Origin: Mycoplasma sp. CAG:611
GTDB taxonomy: Bacteria > Bacillota_I > Bacilli_A > RF39 > UBA660
DNA length: 55,516 nt
Reading direction: 5' to 3'
Assembly: GCA_000434175.1 (NCBI GenBank)
Contig: HF999800.1
Span: 60,947-116,462, forward strand
Shown here: in pieces, positions 42,297 through 51,260 of the stretch
Position numbering within the stretch: position 1 is the first letter of the stretch
How the letters are laid out: each line of letters starts with the position of its first letter
The notes under the pieces: generated by a model
Told to the model about the DNA's origin: nothing
Databases searched by the model: none
What the model saw: only the letters and a program-made list of their open reading frames with translations
Translations under genes and position numbers: made by a program

Positions 42297-44156
42297 ATGA
42301 ATTATGATGTAATAGTTGTAGGAGGAGGTCATGCTGGTTGTGAAGCATGCCTTGCTAGTAGTAGAATGAACCACCCTACTTTATTAATAACAGGAAATAT
42401 AAATAATATTGCAGATACGCCATGTAATCCTTCAATTGGTGGGCCTGCTAAGGGTAATGTTGTCCGTGAAATAGACGCTTTAGGAGGAGAAATGGGAAGA
42501 AATACTGATAAAAGTATTCTTCAAATAAAAAAACTTAATACAAAAAAAGGTCCTGCAGTTTGGGCTTTAAGAGCACAAATAGACAAAATTGATTATCATA
42601 AAAATATGCTTAAAACAATAAATAATCAAGAAAATTTAACAGTAAAAGAAGGAATGGTTGAAGATTTACTTATTAAAAATAATAAGATTTATGGAATAAA
42701 ATTATCAACTGGTGAAGAAATATATGGAAAATGTGTTATTTTAACAACAGGAACATATATGAAAGGTCAAATTTTACGTGGAAGTAGTAAACATTCAGGT
42801 GGTCCACATGGGGAAAAACCTTCATTATTTTTAAGTGATAATTTAAAAAAATTAGGATTTACAATAAAAAGACTTAAAACTGGAACTCCTCCAAGAATAG
42901 AAAAAGCAACAATTGATTATACAAATGCCCTACTTCAACCTGGAGATACTACCCCTATTACATTTTCACATTTAAATAAAGTTTATTATGATGTTTTAAA
43001 TCAAGAAGACTGTTATTTAATATATACTACTCCTACTACGCATGAAATAATAAAAGAGAATCTTGAAAAATCAAGTATGTATGGTGGTTATGTTGAAGGA
43101 ATTGGACCAAGATATTGTCCTTCAATTGAAGATAAAATAGTTCGTTTTAGTGATAAAGAAAGACATCAATTATTTTTAGAACCAGAAAGTAAATATTACG
43201 ATGATATATATTTACAAGGATTTTCTACAAGTATGCCTGAAGATATTCAAGAAAAAATGGTTCATTCTTTACCAGGATTAGAAAAAGCTAAAATATTAAA
43301 ATATGCTTATGCTATTGAATATGATGCAATTGATCCATTACAATTAAAACAAAGTCTTGAAACAAAAATAATTGAAAATCTTTATACAGCAGGTCAAATA
43401 AATGGAACAAGTGGTTATGAAGAAGCAGCATGTCAAGGTTTAATCGCAGGTATTAATGCATCTTTAAAACTTGAAAATAAAGAACCTTTAGTTTTAAAAA
43501 GAAATGAAGCTTATATTGGAGTATTAATAGATGACCTTGTAACAAAAGGTGTAGAAGATCCATATCGTTTATTAACATCTCGTAGTGAATATCGTTTACT
43601 TTTAAGAAATGATAATGCTGATTTAAGATTATCTAAATATGGTAAAAAATTAGGACTTTTAAGTGATGAGCAATATAATAAATTTATAGAAAAAGAACAA
43701 AATATTGAAGAATTAATAAATTATTTAAAAAATAATTATCTTACACCAAAAAAAGTAACAAATGAATATTTAGAAAGCATAAATACTCCTACATTAAAAG
43801 ATAGAATATCTTTATATGATATTTTAAAAAGACCTGAAGTAAGTTATGAAGACATAAAAGAATTTATTCCAAAATCATATGATCTTGAAGTAATTGATGA
43901 AGTTGAAATTAATATAAAATATGATGGATATATCAAAAAACAAGAAAAAGAAGCAGAAAAAATGCTTGAATATGAAAATGTTTCAATTCCTGAAGATTTT
44001 AATTATTTAAATATTCAAAATTTAGCTCTTGAAGCAAGAGAAAAATTAAATAAAATACGCCCTACTTCAATAGGTCAAGCTATGCGTATAAGTGGTGTTA
44101 ATCCTGCTGATATATCTATTTTAATGATAGAACTTAAAAGGAGAAAATATGAATAA
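42297..44156 (+). CDS. mnmG: tRNA modification enzyme MnmG
   Basis: FAD-dependent partner of MnmE (GidA). 619 residues (628 in B. subtilis). FAD motif [11 protein letters not shown] near 8-18; [37 protein letters not shown], and the catalytic-cysteine motif [11 protein letters not shown] are all present. The helical C-terminal domain with [16 protein letters not shown] recruits MnmE. GAAGGTG precedes the ATG, and the stop overlaps rsmG by 8 nt. Confidence 0.98.
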   Translation: MNYDVIVVGGGHAGCEACLASSRMNHPTLLITGNINNIADTPCNPSIGGPAKGNVVREIDALGGEMGRNTDKSILQIKKLNTKKGPAVWALRAQIDKIDYHKNMLKTINNQENLTVKEGMVEDLLIKNNKIYGIKLSTGEEIYGKCVILTTGTYMKGQILRGSSKHSGGPHGEKPSLFLSDNLKKLGFTIKRLKTGTPPRIEKATIDYTNALLQPGDTTPITFSHLNKVYYDVLNQEDCYLIYTTPTTHEIIKENLEKSSMYGGYVEGIGPRYCPSIEDKIVRFSDKERHQLFLEPESKYYDDIYLQGFSTSMPEDIQEKMVHSLPGLEKAKILKYAYAIEYDAIDPLQLKQSLETKIIENLYTAGQINGTSGYEEAACQGLIAGINASLKLENKEPLVLKRNEAYIGVLIDDLVTKGVEDPYRLLTSRSEYRLLLRNDNADLRLSKYGKKLGLLSDEQYNKFIEKEQNIEELINYLKNNYLTPKKVTNEYLESINTPTLKDRISLYDILKRPEVSYEDIKEFIPKSYDLEVIDEVEINIKYDGYIKKQEKEAEKMLEYENVSIPEDFNYLNIQNLALEAREKLNKIRPTSIGQAMRISGVNPADISILMIELKRRKYE

Positions 44157-44847
44157 AGAATTATTTTTAGAAGAATTAAAAAAACTTGGTATTTTATTAA
44201 CTCCTAAACAAGAACAAGATTTAGATACATATTATAAACTTCTTATATCTTATAATAATAATGTTAATTTAACTGCTATAACAAAAGAAGAGGATGTTTA
44301 TTTAAAACACTTTTATGATTCACTTACCCTATTTAAAGGTATAGATTTAAAAGAAAATTTAAAAATATGTGATTTAGGAACAGGAGCAGGTTTTCCTGGA
44401 TTAGTTTTAAAAATAGTATTTCCTAATTTATCTATTACATTAGTAGATTCACTTGAAAAAAGAATAAAATTTCTTGATTTAGTAATAAAAGAATTAGAAT
44501 TAAAAAATATTAAAACAGTTCATTCAAGAATTGAAGAATTTAAAGAAATAGAAGCATTTGATGTAGTTGTTAGTAGAGCTGTAGCAAAAATAAATATTCT
44601 TCTTGAACTTGGATGTAAGCTTCCTAAAGTTAATGGATTATTTGTTTTTATGAAAGGTAATATTTTAGAGGAATTAAAAAGTGCAAAGAATGCTTTAAAA
44701 GTACTAAATTATAGTTTAGAAAAAATAATTAATTTTAAATTACCAATTGAAGAAAGTGAAAGAAATATAGTCATTTTAAAACACACTTCCCCTACTTCAA
44801 ACAAATATCCAAGACAATTTTCAATAATAAAGAAAAAGCCATTGTAA
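44149..44847 (+). CDS. rsmG: 16S rRNA (guanine527-N7)-methyltransferase
   Basis: Methylates G527 in the 530 loop (GidB). 232 residues (239 in B. subtilis). SAM-binding [19 protein letters not shown] near 72-90, [15 protein letters not shown] and SRAVAKI are typical. The end [11 protein letters not shown] fits the RYPRxxGxPxKxPL family pattern in eroded form. Loss of function in other bacteria gives low-level streptomycin resistance; no defect is seen here. Confidence 0.96.
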   Translation: MNKELFLEELKKLGILLTPKQEQDLDTYYKLLISYNNNVNLTAITKEEDVYLKHFYDSLTLFKGIDLKENLKICDLGTGAGFPGLVLKIVFPNLSITLVDSLEKRIKFLDLVIKELELKNIKTVHSRIEEFKEIEAFDVVVSRAVAKINILLELGCKLPKVNGLFVFMKGNILEELKSAKNALKVLNYSLEKIINFKLPIEESERNIVILKHTSPTSNKYPRQFSIIKKKPL

Positions 44848-44860
44848 AAATATGGCTTTT
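44834..44860. terminator. Terminator between rsmG and the BRO/DinD-like gene
   Basis: AAAAGCCAT pairs with ATGGCTTTT over 9 nt; A and T runs outside the stem let it serve both convergent genes. Confidence 0.85.
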
Positions 44861-44868
44861 ATTGTGTT

Positions 44869-45723
44869 TTATTTATTTTCTATCTTTAATACATCATCTA
44901 TATATTGGTAATTTAAAGCATTAGAATTTGTAACAATACTTTCTTGTAATTCGTTTTCTAAATTTTTTCTTGTATTTAATGCAATATTTCCACCACATCT
45001 TGCCACCTCAAGATTTTGTTTTAAACCAATAGGATTTTTCTTTTTAGTTATTTCTCTAGTTGCAATTTCTCCTAAATCTGAAAGGACGACTTCTATATCA
45101 CTCATGTTATCCCTTAATGATTCTTTCCTAAGACCTTTAAAAGCTTTATATTCACTAGCAGTCATACCAGACCACTTTTTATATATTTCATTTGTAAGAA
45201 TAGCATACTCACTTTCTTCAGTTACACCATGTTCATTCCAAACATCAGTAAGTTTTTTTCTATCTTGAATACTTTTAATTCTTCTTATTATCCATTCTTC
45301 TGGATATCCTTTTTTTCTATAAGTATCAATAGCTCTTTGTACAGTAAGTGAAGGATCAAATACTTCATTAATTCTTTCACTTCCAAGTTTAGCTAACCAC
45401 TGTTTAATTGGTTCAGCATTTTTTGATGGGATTGATTCAATTATTCTAAACATTCCCTCAATATCACATACATCAGTTATACGATATTTTCCATCTTGAG
45501 CTTTTAGTTTCAATTGGTGACAATTTGTCACCGTTTGATTTCCTTGTTGTTTTAATCTTTGTTTTAATTTATTCCAATATTTTCTTGGATTTTCACTTCC
45601 AGATAAAACTCCAACAACATCCACTACACTAACATAATATTTTTCTTGTTCTTTATCCCATACTGTTCTTATTGTTTCATTATTAAATAACTTATTTATA
45701 AAATGCATCTTGCTTTCTTCCAT
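44869..45723 (-). CDS. BRO-N/DinD-like phage antirepressor family protein
   Basis: 284 residues. The N-terminal ~115 residues (IRTVWDKEQEKYYVSVVDVV, then KYWNKLKQRL, RITDVCDIEGMFRIIESIPS) match the Bro-N domain of phage antirepressors. The C-terminal part (WNEHGVTEESEYAILTNEI, GMTASEYKAFKGLRKESLRD, LSDLGEIATREI) resembles the E. coli SOS protein DinD, an inhibitor of RecA strand exchange. GGAG lies 5 nt before the ATG. It lies 23 nt after a small Xre regulator, forming a two-gene unit on the strand opposite its neighbours. No integrase is near. Function unknown. Confidence 0.8.
   Translation of the reverse strand: MEESKMHFINKLFNNETIRTVWDKEQEKYYVSVVDVVGVLSGSENPRKYWNKLKQRLKQQGNQTVTNCHQLKLKAQDGKYRITDVCDIEGMFRIIESIPSKNAEPIKQWLAKLGSERINEVFDPSLTVQRAIDTYRKKGYPEEWIIRRIKSIQDRKKLTDVWNEHGVTEESEYAILTNEIYKKWSGMTASEYKAFKGLRKESLRDNMSDIEVVLSDLGEIATREITKKKNPIGLKQNLEVARCGGNIALNTRKNLENELQESIVTNSNALNYQYIDDVLKIENK
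45516..45532. repeat. 17-bp inverted repeat inside the BRO/DinD-like gene
   Basis: GGTGACA-ATT-TGTCACC, a perfect 7-bp dyad in the codons for QTVTNCHQL. GC-richer than its surroundings; it could be an operator or a conserved coding coincidence. Confidence 0.4.
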
Positions 45724-45746
45724 AAAATCTCCAAACTTATCTTATT

Positions 45747-46082
45747 TTAATTATTGTCTTTCGCATCTAGATATATTTTCATAATCGAAGCAAATAAATC
45801 TTCTTTTTGAATATTTGTTAACTTTTTACTTTCAAATAATAACTTTGCTTTTTCAATTAAATCCATACAGCTATCAGTAGTTTCTGCCATTATAAAATAA
45901 GACATTTCAACATTAAAAAACTCACATATTTTTTCTAATTGATTTAAACTAAAATTTCTTTTTCCTTTTTCTAAATTAGAAATTTGTGCCCTACTTAAAT
46001 TTAATAAATTTGCTAAATCTTCTTGTTTTAAATTTCTTCTTTTTCTTAATAATTTTACTTTTTCACCTAAATTTTGTATCAT
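45747..46082 (-). CDS. Xre-type helix-turn-helix regulator
   Basis: 111 residues. An N-terminal HTH (KVKLLRKRRNLKQEDLANLL, NLSRAQISNLEKGKRNFSL) is followed by a helical C-terminal part with no metal or ligand motif. Cro/CI-type repressors with this layout often control the adjacent gene, here the BRO/DinD-like protein. AGGAGG precedes the ATG. It is transcribed divergently from noc, with both promoters in the 177-nt spacer. Confidence 0.88.
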   Translation of the reverse strand: MIQNLGEKVKLLRKRRNLKQEDLANLLNLSRAQISNLEKGKRNFSLNQLEKICEFFNVEMSYFIMAETTDSCMDLIEKAKLLFESKKLTNIQKEDLFASIMKIYLDAKDNN

Positions 46083-46101
46083 AGATCCTCCTTACATGTT
46101 A

Positions 46102-46130
46102 ATCATACAATAAATGTTTCAAATAGTCAA
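46102..46130 (-). promoter_or_regulatory. Promoter of the Xre-DinD unit
   Basis: TTGACT, 17 nt, TATGAT on the minus strand. ACATGTTAAT and AAATGTTT lie around the -10, possible half-sites for the Xre protein. Confidence 0.7.
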
Positions 46131-46181
46131 TTATAAAAGAATTAATTTAATTATAGTTTACAAAAATATTTAAAAATACCC

Positions 46182-46210
46182 TTGTAAAAATATAATTTAT
46201 TTTGTATAAT
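46182..46210 (+). promoter_or_regulatory. Promoter of noc
   Basis: TTGTAA, 17 nt, TATAAT, 50 nt before the noc ATG, which follows AGAGGGAG. Confidence 0.75.
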
Positions 46211-46259
46211 GATAACATAGGGATTTTATATTATAAAAGAATAGAAAGAGGGAGTTTTT

Positions 46260-47660
46260 ATGAACCTAGATAAAGAAGTATTTGAACTTTCAATGGATGA
46301 TATTTTACCAAATAGATTTCAACCAAGGGAAGTATTTGATGAACAAGCTTTAAATGAACTTGCTTTATCAATTAGAGAACATGGAGTAATTCAACCAATA
46401 ATAGTAAGAAAAATAGGGGATAAATATGAAATAATCGCAGGAGAAAGAAGATTTCGTGCTAGTCAAATAGCAGGTAAAAAAACTATTCCAGCATTAGTAA
46501 GAAATATAGATGATAAAGAAAGTGCTAAAATTGCTTTATTAGAAAATTTACAAAGGAAAAATTTAACTTCAATTGAAGAAGCAAGAACATATGATACAAT
46601 TTTAAAACTTGATAATATGACGCAAGAAGAACTTGCTAATAATCTTGGAAAATCACAATCTGCTGTTGCTAATAAAATAAGATTATTAAACTTAGATGAA
46701 TCAGTTCAAGATGCTTTATTAAAAGAACAAATATCAGAAAGACATGCCAGAAGTTTATTAAATGTTCCTGATAAAGCAAAGCAAAAAGAACTTTTAAATA
46801 AAGTTATAATGAATCGTATGACTGTTAAACAATTAGATGATGAAATAGCACTTTTAACAGGTAACAAATCGTCATCAGATGCTGAAGGAGGTCAAAATGT
46901 GTTAAAAGATGATTCAATATTTACATTACCTAATTTAGATAATTTAAATAACAAAGAAGAAAAACCTACGAATAATGATAATAATATAAAAAATCAAGTT
47001 AGTAATGAAATTGTTTCAAATAGCGAAGAAAAATTACCAGAATTTAATATACCTTATATTAAACCTGAAACTAGCACTTCAAATAAAATTGAAGAACCTG
47101 AAGTTAAACCTCTTGATGATAGTTTTGTAGAAAAAAGTATTTTCTTTACTAATCCAGAACCTACTAAGAAAAATGAAGATATTTCAAATTTAACAATAGA
47201 GCAAATATTAGCAAATTATAATTTAAATAATAAAAAAGTACTTGAAAAAGAAGAAAGACCTTCCTTATTTAATTTAGAAGAATCAAAAGAAGATTTATCA
47301 TCTTTAAAATCAACAGATTATAGTAATTTAATTAATCCAGTTGTGCCTGAAGAAATAAAAGAAGAACATCTTCCTGTTTTTGATGTCCCTTCTTATTCTA
47401 AAATTGAACAAACAACAGATTATCCTACTTATAACAATAAAGAAGAATCTTTAAATAATAATCTATATAATAATACTTCAAGCCAAAATATAACAAATAA
47501 AGAAAAAACAAATAACGAAGTATATGATTTAAGGTTTGCAATAAATAATTTTAGACAAGCAGTTCAAAATACAGAAAAATTTGGGTTTAAAGTTGAAACT
47601 GAAGAGTTTGATTTTGATAATGTATATCAAATTATTATTAGAATAGATAAAAATAAATAA
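46260..47660 (+). CDS. noc: Nucleoid occlusion protein Noc with long disordered insert
   Basis: ParB-family CTPase that binds NBS sites and blocks division over the nucleoid. CTP-binding GERRFRA at 61-67. At the residues that set parS/NBS choice (Caulobacter 173, 179, 184, 201) it has Gln133, Lys139, Asn144 and Arg161; three of four are the Noc type. Residues ~202-418 are a low-complexity Asn/Glu/Ser/Lys-rich insert with spaced hydrophobic patches (KLPEFNIPYIKPE, HLPVFDVPSYSK). The last ~48 residues (VYDLRFAINNFRQAVQ on) match the Noc dimerisation end. 466 residues against 283 in B. subtilis. The N-terminal membrane-binding helix of Bacillus Noc is missing. Confidence 0.9.
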   Translation: MNLDKEVFELSMDDILPNRFQPREVFDEQALNELALSIREHGVIQPIIVRKIGDKYEIIAGERRFRASQIAGKKTIPALVRNIDDKESAKIALLENLQRKNLTSIEEARTYDTILKLDNMTQEELANNLGKSQSAVANKIRLLNLDESVQDALLKEQISERHARSLLNVPDKAKQKELLNKVIMNRMTVKQLDDEIALLTGNKSSSDAEGGQNVLKDDSIFTLPNLDNLNNKEEKPTNNDNNIKNQVSNEIVSNSEEKLPEFNIPYIKPETSTSNKIEEPEVKPLDDSFVEKSIFFTNPEPTKKNEDISNLTIEQILANYNLNNKKVLEKEERPSLFNLEESKEDLSSLKSTDYSNLINPVVPEEIKEEHLPVFDVPSYSKIEQTTDYPTYNNKEESLNNNLYNNTSSQNITNKEKTNNEVYDLRFAINNFRQAVQNTEKFGFKVETEEFDFDNVYQIIIRIDKNK

Positions 47661-47663
47661 TGC

Positions 47664-47700
47664 AAAACTATAGATAAAACGAAAATATCTATAGTTTTTT
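47664..47700 (+). terminator. Terminator after noc
   Basis: AAAACTATAGATA pairs with TATCTATAGTTTT over 9 nt, then T-rich sequence. Confidence 0.88.
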
Positions 47701-47796
47701 TGATAATTTTTATATTTTTCATAAAACTCCTTTAAAAAATTTGTATTTTTTGGTAAACTATAAATAGTCGTAAATTTTAGATAGGAGTAAATAGGT

Positions 47797-48588
47797 ATGG
47801 GAAAAGTAATTTCATTAATTAATCAAAAAGGTGGCGTAGGAAAAACAACAACAAGTATAAATTTGTCAGCTTCCCTTGCGCTTTTAGATAAAAAAGTATT
47901 AATGGTGGATTTAGATCCACAATGTAACGCAACAACAGGAATAGGTATTAATAAAGGGGATATAGAAAAAAGTGTTTACAATGTTTTAAATGGAACTTGT
48001 AAAATAGAAGAAGCTATTTTAAAAACAAGATATAAAAATTTATATGTTTTACCAGCTAACCTAAATTTAGCAGGAATAGATATAGAAATAAGTGAAAAAA
48101 GTAGGGTTGATAATACATTTTTAAAACAAGAACAATTAAAAAATAGTATTGATAGAATAAAAGATTCTTTTGATTATATAATAATTGATTGTCCTCCTGC
48201 ACTTGGAATAATAACAACGAATGCTTTAACAGCATCGGATTCTGTTATAATCCCAGTGCAATGTGAATATTTTGCACTTGAAGGAATAACACAACTTTTA
48301 AAAGCAGTTAAGTTTACTCAAATGAATCTTAATTCTAATTTAAAAATAGAGGGAGTTTTATTAACAATGTTTGATGCAAGGTTAAATTTAGGACTTGAAG
48401 TAGTTGAAGAAATAAGAAAATATTTTCAAGACAAAGTATATAATACCATAATACCAAGACTTGTTAGATTAACTGAAGCACCATCGCATGGAAAACCAAT
48501 TATTGCATATGATCCAAAATCTCGTGGGTCTGAAGCATATTTAAATTTAGCTAAAGAGGTGATAGAAAAAAATGAAAGAGGAGAATAA
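47797..48588 (+). CDS. parA: Chromosome partitioning ATPase ParA (Soj)
   Basis: Deviant Walker A ATPase, 263 residues (253 in B. subtilis). INQKGGVGKTTTSINLS at the N-terminus, DLDPQCNATTG, DYIIIDCPPALG and the usual C-terminal LTEAPSHGKPI are intact. It works with ParB on origin segregation and, in Bacillus, controls DnaA. No membrane-targeting (MinD) tail is present. A GATAGGAG site precedes the ATG; parB overlaps the end by 17 nt. Confidence 0.97.
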   Translation: MGKVISLINQKGGVGKTTTSINLSASLALLDKKVLMVDLDPQCNATTGIGINKGDIEKSVYNVLNGTCKIEEAILKTRYKNLYVLPANLNLAGIDIEISEKSRVDNTFLKQEQLKNSIDRIKDSFDYIIIDCPPALGIITTNALTASDSVIIPVQCEYFALEGITQLLKAVKFTQMNLNSNLKIEGVLLTMFDARLNLGLEVVEEIRKYFQDKVYNTIIPRLVRLTEAPSHGKPIIAYDPKSRGSEAYLNLAKEVIEKNERGE

Positions 48589-49453
48589 AAGAAGAGCTCT
48601 AGGAAGGGGCTTAGAAGAATTGTTTTCAATTGAAGATATCAACTATGGTAATTTAGAAGAAAAAATAATGGAAACCGTACATGAAGAAGAAATTCAAGAA
48701 CTTCCATTAAATGAATTAAGGGTTAACCCTTATCAACCTAGAAAGACATTTAACGAAGAAAGTTTAAATGAACTTGCAGAAAGTATTAAAGAGCATGGTG
48801 TTTTCCAACCAATTATTGTTAAAAAAAGTATTAAAGGTTATGAAATAGTCGCAGGAGAAAGAAGATTTCGCGCTTCTAAATTAGCAGGAAAAGAAACAAT
48901 ACCTGCTATTGTAAGAAATTTTACTGATGAAGAAATGATGGAGATTGCGGTATTAGAAAACTTACAAAGAGAAAATTTAAATGCTGTAGATGAAGCAAAT
49001 GCGTACAAAACTCTTATGGAAAATCTACATTTGACACAAGATCAAGTTTCAAAAAGAGTTAATAAAAGTAGAAGTCATATAACAAATTTACTTGGAATAC
49101 TTGCTTTACCTGAAGATGTTTTAACTTTAGTAAAAGAAAATAAATTAACTATGGGTCATGCAAGATGTTTATCAAAACTTAGTGATATTGAAAAAATTAA
49201 TGAATTAACTAAAAAAGTACTTGAAGAAAATTTAAGTGTAAGAGAACTTGAGGCTTTAGCAAGTGGTGAAGAAATAGAAAGAAAAAACAAAATAGTTAAA
49301 AAACCTAAATCTAATGAATACACATCACTTGAAAAAGAATTAACAGAATATTATGGCACAAAAGTTAAGATTGCTAACAAAAAATTAATTATTAGTTTTG
49401 AAAATAACCAAGATTTAAATAGAATATTAGAAATGATTAACTATAATAAATAA
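48572..49453 (+). CDS. parB: Chromosome partitioning protein ParB (Spo0J)
   Basis: CTP-dependent clamp that loads at parS and recruits SMC. 293 residues (282 in B. subtilis). N-terminal ParA-stimulating peptide KRRALGRGLEELF, CTP motif GERRFRA at 95-101, HTH KSRSHITNLLGIL near 165-177, and a C-terminal dimer domain. Choice residues are Arg167, Leu173, Ala178 and Gly195, i.e. the ParB type at three of four. Six parS sites lie 22-23 kb away on the other side of oriC. Confidence 0.97.
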   Translation: MKEENKRRALGRGLEELFSIEDINYGNLEEKIMETVHEEEIQELPLNELRVNPYQPRKTFNEESLNELAESIKEHGVFQPIIVKKSIKGYEIVAGERRFRASKLAGKETIPAIVRNFTDEEMMEIAVLENLQRENLNAVDEANAYKTLMENLHLTQDQVSKRVNKSRSHITNLLGILALPEDVLTLVKENKLTMGHARCLSKLSDIEKINELTKKVLEENLSVRELEALASGEEIERKNKIVKKPKSNEYTSLEKELTEYYGTKVKIANKKLIISFENNQDLNRILEMINYNK

Positions 49454-49463
49454 GAAGGTTATT

Positions 49464-49649
49464 ATGGAAAAAAATTATAATATTAATACTAAAGTAATAA
49501 TGAAAAAAGGACATCCTTGTGGTACAAATTTATGGGAAATAGTAAGACTTGGTGCTGATATTAAAATAAAATGTATAAATTGTGGTAGAATTGTTATGTT
49601 ACCAAGAATGGAATTTAATAAAAAAATTAAAAAAATAGTAGAGGAGTAA
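49464..49649 (+). CDS. DUF951 family small zinc-ribbon-like protein
   Basis: 61 residues with MKKGHPCGTNLWEIVRLGAD, then IKCINCGRIVMLPRMEF. Cys19, Cys37 and Cys40 with a nearby His17 could bind zinc. The family is nearly always next to parB or ychF in Firmicutes and has no known function; nucleic-acid binding is a reasonable guess. AGAAGG precedes the ATG 10 nt after parB. Confidence 0.88.
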   Translation: MEKNYNINTKVIMKKGHPCGTNLWEIVRLGADIKIKCINCGRIVMLPRMEFNKKIKKIVEE

Positions 49650-49652
49650 CTT

Positions 49653-51245
49653 ATGGCAAAGAGAAAATTAAAAAAAATTACTTTACATCCAATAACAAGT
49701 TTTGTTTTATTAATTGTTGGTGTAATTCTTTTAAGTTTTATATTAAGTTTGTTTAATGTATCTGCTACATATTCAAATATAAATATAGCAACAGGAGCTT
49801 TAGAAAAAACACTTGTATCTGTTAATAATTTACTTAGTTATGATGGAATGAAAATGGTTATAAGTAATGCTGCAACTAACTTTATAAGTTCATCACCACT
49901 TAGTACTTTAATAATAACATTAATAGGTCTTAAAATAGCAGAAAAAACAGGATTAATTCAAGCATTTATGAAAAAAAGAATAATTAAAATTAATCCAAAA
50001 GCATTAACTTTTATAATAATATTAATGTCTATTTTTTCAAGTATTGTTAATGAAGTTGGTTATGCACTTTTAATACCATTAGCAGCTTTATTATTCTTAT
50101 TTAATGGAAGAAATCCATTAGCAGGAATAGCAGCAGCTTTTGCAGGAGTTGCTTTTGGTTATAGTATAAGTTTCTTTGTAGGATCTATTGATATAGATTT
50201 AATACCATATACACAGGCCTCTGCAAGGTTAATTGATAGTGAATTTTATGTTAGAATGACATCTAATTTATTTATAATGATAGTATCATCTTTCTTAATT
50301 GCACTTATAGCTACATTAATAACTGAAAAAATTATTGTAAAAAAATTAGGAAGATATGTTGCTAAAACAAGAGATGATTTGGGACAAACTAAAGAAATAG
50401 AATATCTTGATTTACAATATGAAGAAGAAAAGAAAATAAAAGAAGAGGCATTACAAAAGAAGGGTTTAAAATCTGCTAAAATAGTAGGTATTATCGTAAT
50501 AATTCTATTTGTATATATGATAATACCAGGACTTCCTTTATCAGGAATGTTACTTGATTTAAAACAAAGCGCTTATGTCAATCAATTATTTGGAAAAAAT
50601 TCATATTTTCAAGATGGATTTACTTATATGATGAGTATATTTTTTGGCATAACTGGTATAGCTTATGGAATAAGTGCTAAGACAATAAAAAATGATAAAG
50701 ATTTATTTAATAAATTAAAAGAAAGTTTAAGTGAACTTGGAATAATCATTGTTATGATATTCTTTGCTTCTCAATTTATTGCAATATTTAAAGAATCTAA
50801 TATAGGAACAGTAATCGCAGCAACTATGGCTAATATATTACAAAGTTTACCTTTTAGTGGAGCAGCTTTAATAATCGTAGCAATTATCTTAATTGCAATT
50901 TCAAATATTTTTGTAACAGGTTCCATATCAAAATGGGTAATATTTTCATCTACGATGGTTCCTACATTTATGCAACTTGGTATTTCTCCTCAATTTACAC
51001 AATTTATTTTTAGAGCAGCAGAGTCTATGACTAATGGTATAACCCCACTTCTTGCTTATTTTGTTGTTTATTTAGGATATATGAATATTTATAATAAAGA
51101 TTACGAAAAACCAATTACAATAAGAAAAGGACTATCTATTATGGTACCATATTTTATAGGAATATCTTTAACATGGTTGTTTATTATTCTAATGTGGTAT
51201 ATAATAGGACTTCCACTTGGCCCAGGAGTTTACCCAAGTTTATAA
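49653..51245 (+). CDS. AbgT family transporter
   Basis: 530-residue inner-membrane protein with about eleven to thirteen hydrophobic segments. Family marks are the N-terminal HPITSFVLLIVGVILLS, the TGLIQAFMKK loop, SIVNEVGYALLIPLAALLF, AGVAFGYSISFFVGSID, and the C-terminal GSISKWVIFSSTMVPTFMQL and ESMTNGITPLLAYFVVYLG. AbgT proteins import p-aminobenzoyl-glutamate or export antimetabolites such as sulfonamides; the direction here is unknown. Located between DUF951 and ychF, an accessory insertion in an otherwise conserved run. GGAG overlaps the DUF951 stop. Confidence 0.9.
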   Translation: MAKRKLKKITLHPITSFVLLIVGVILLSFILSLFNVSATYSNINIATGALEKTLVSVNNLLSYDGMKMVISNAATNFISSSPLSTLIITLIGLKIAEKTGLIQAFMKKRIIKINPKALTFIIILMSIFSSIVNEVGYALLIPLAALLFLFNGRNPLAGIAAAFAGVAFGYSISFFVGSIDIDLIPYTQASARLIDSEFYVRMTSNLFIMIVSSFLIALIATLITEKIIVKKLGRYVAKTRDDLGQTKEIEYLDLQYEEEKKIKEEALQKKGLKSAKIVGIIVIILFVYMIIPGLPLSGMLLDLKQSAYVNQLFGKNSYFQDGFTYMMSIFFGITGIAYGISAKTIKNDKDLFNKLKESLSELGIIIVMIFFASQFIAIFKESNIGTVIAATMANILQSLPFSGAALIIVAIILIAISNIFVTGSISKWVIFSSTMVPTFMQLGISPQFTQFIFRAAESMTNGITPLLAYFVVYLGYMNIYNKDYEKPITIRKGLSIMVPYFIGISLTWLFIILMWYIIGLPLGPGVYPSL

Positions 51246-51260
51246 TAAGGAGGAAGAATT

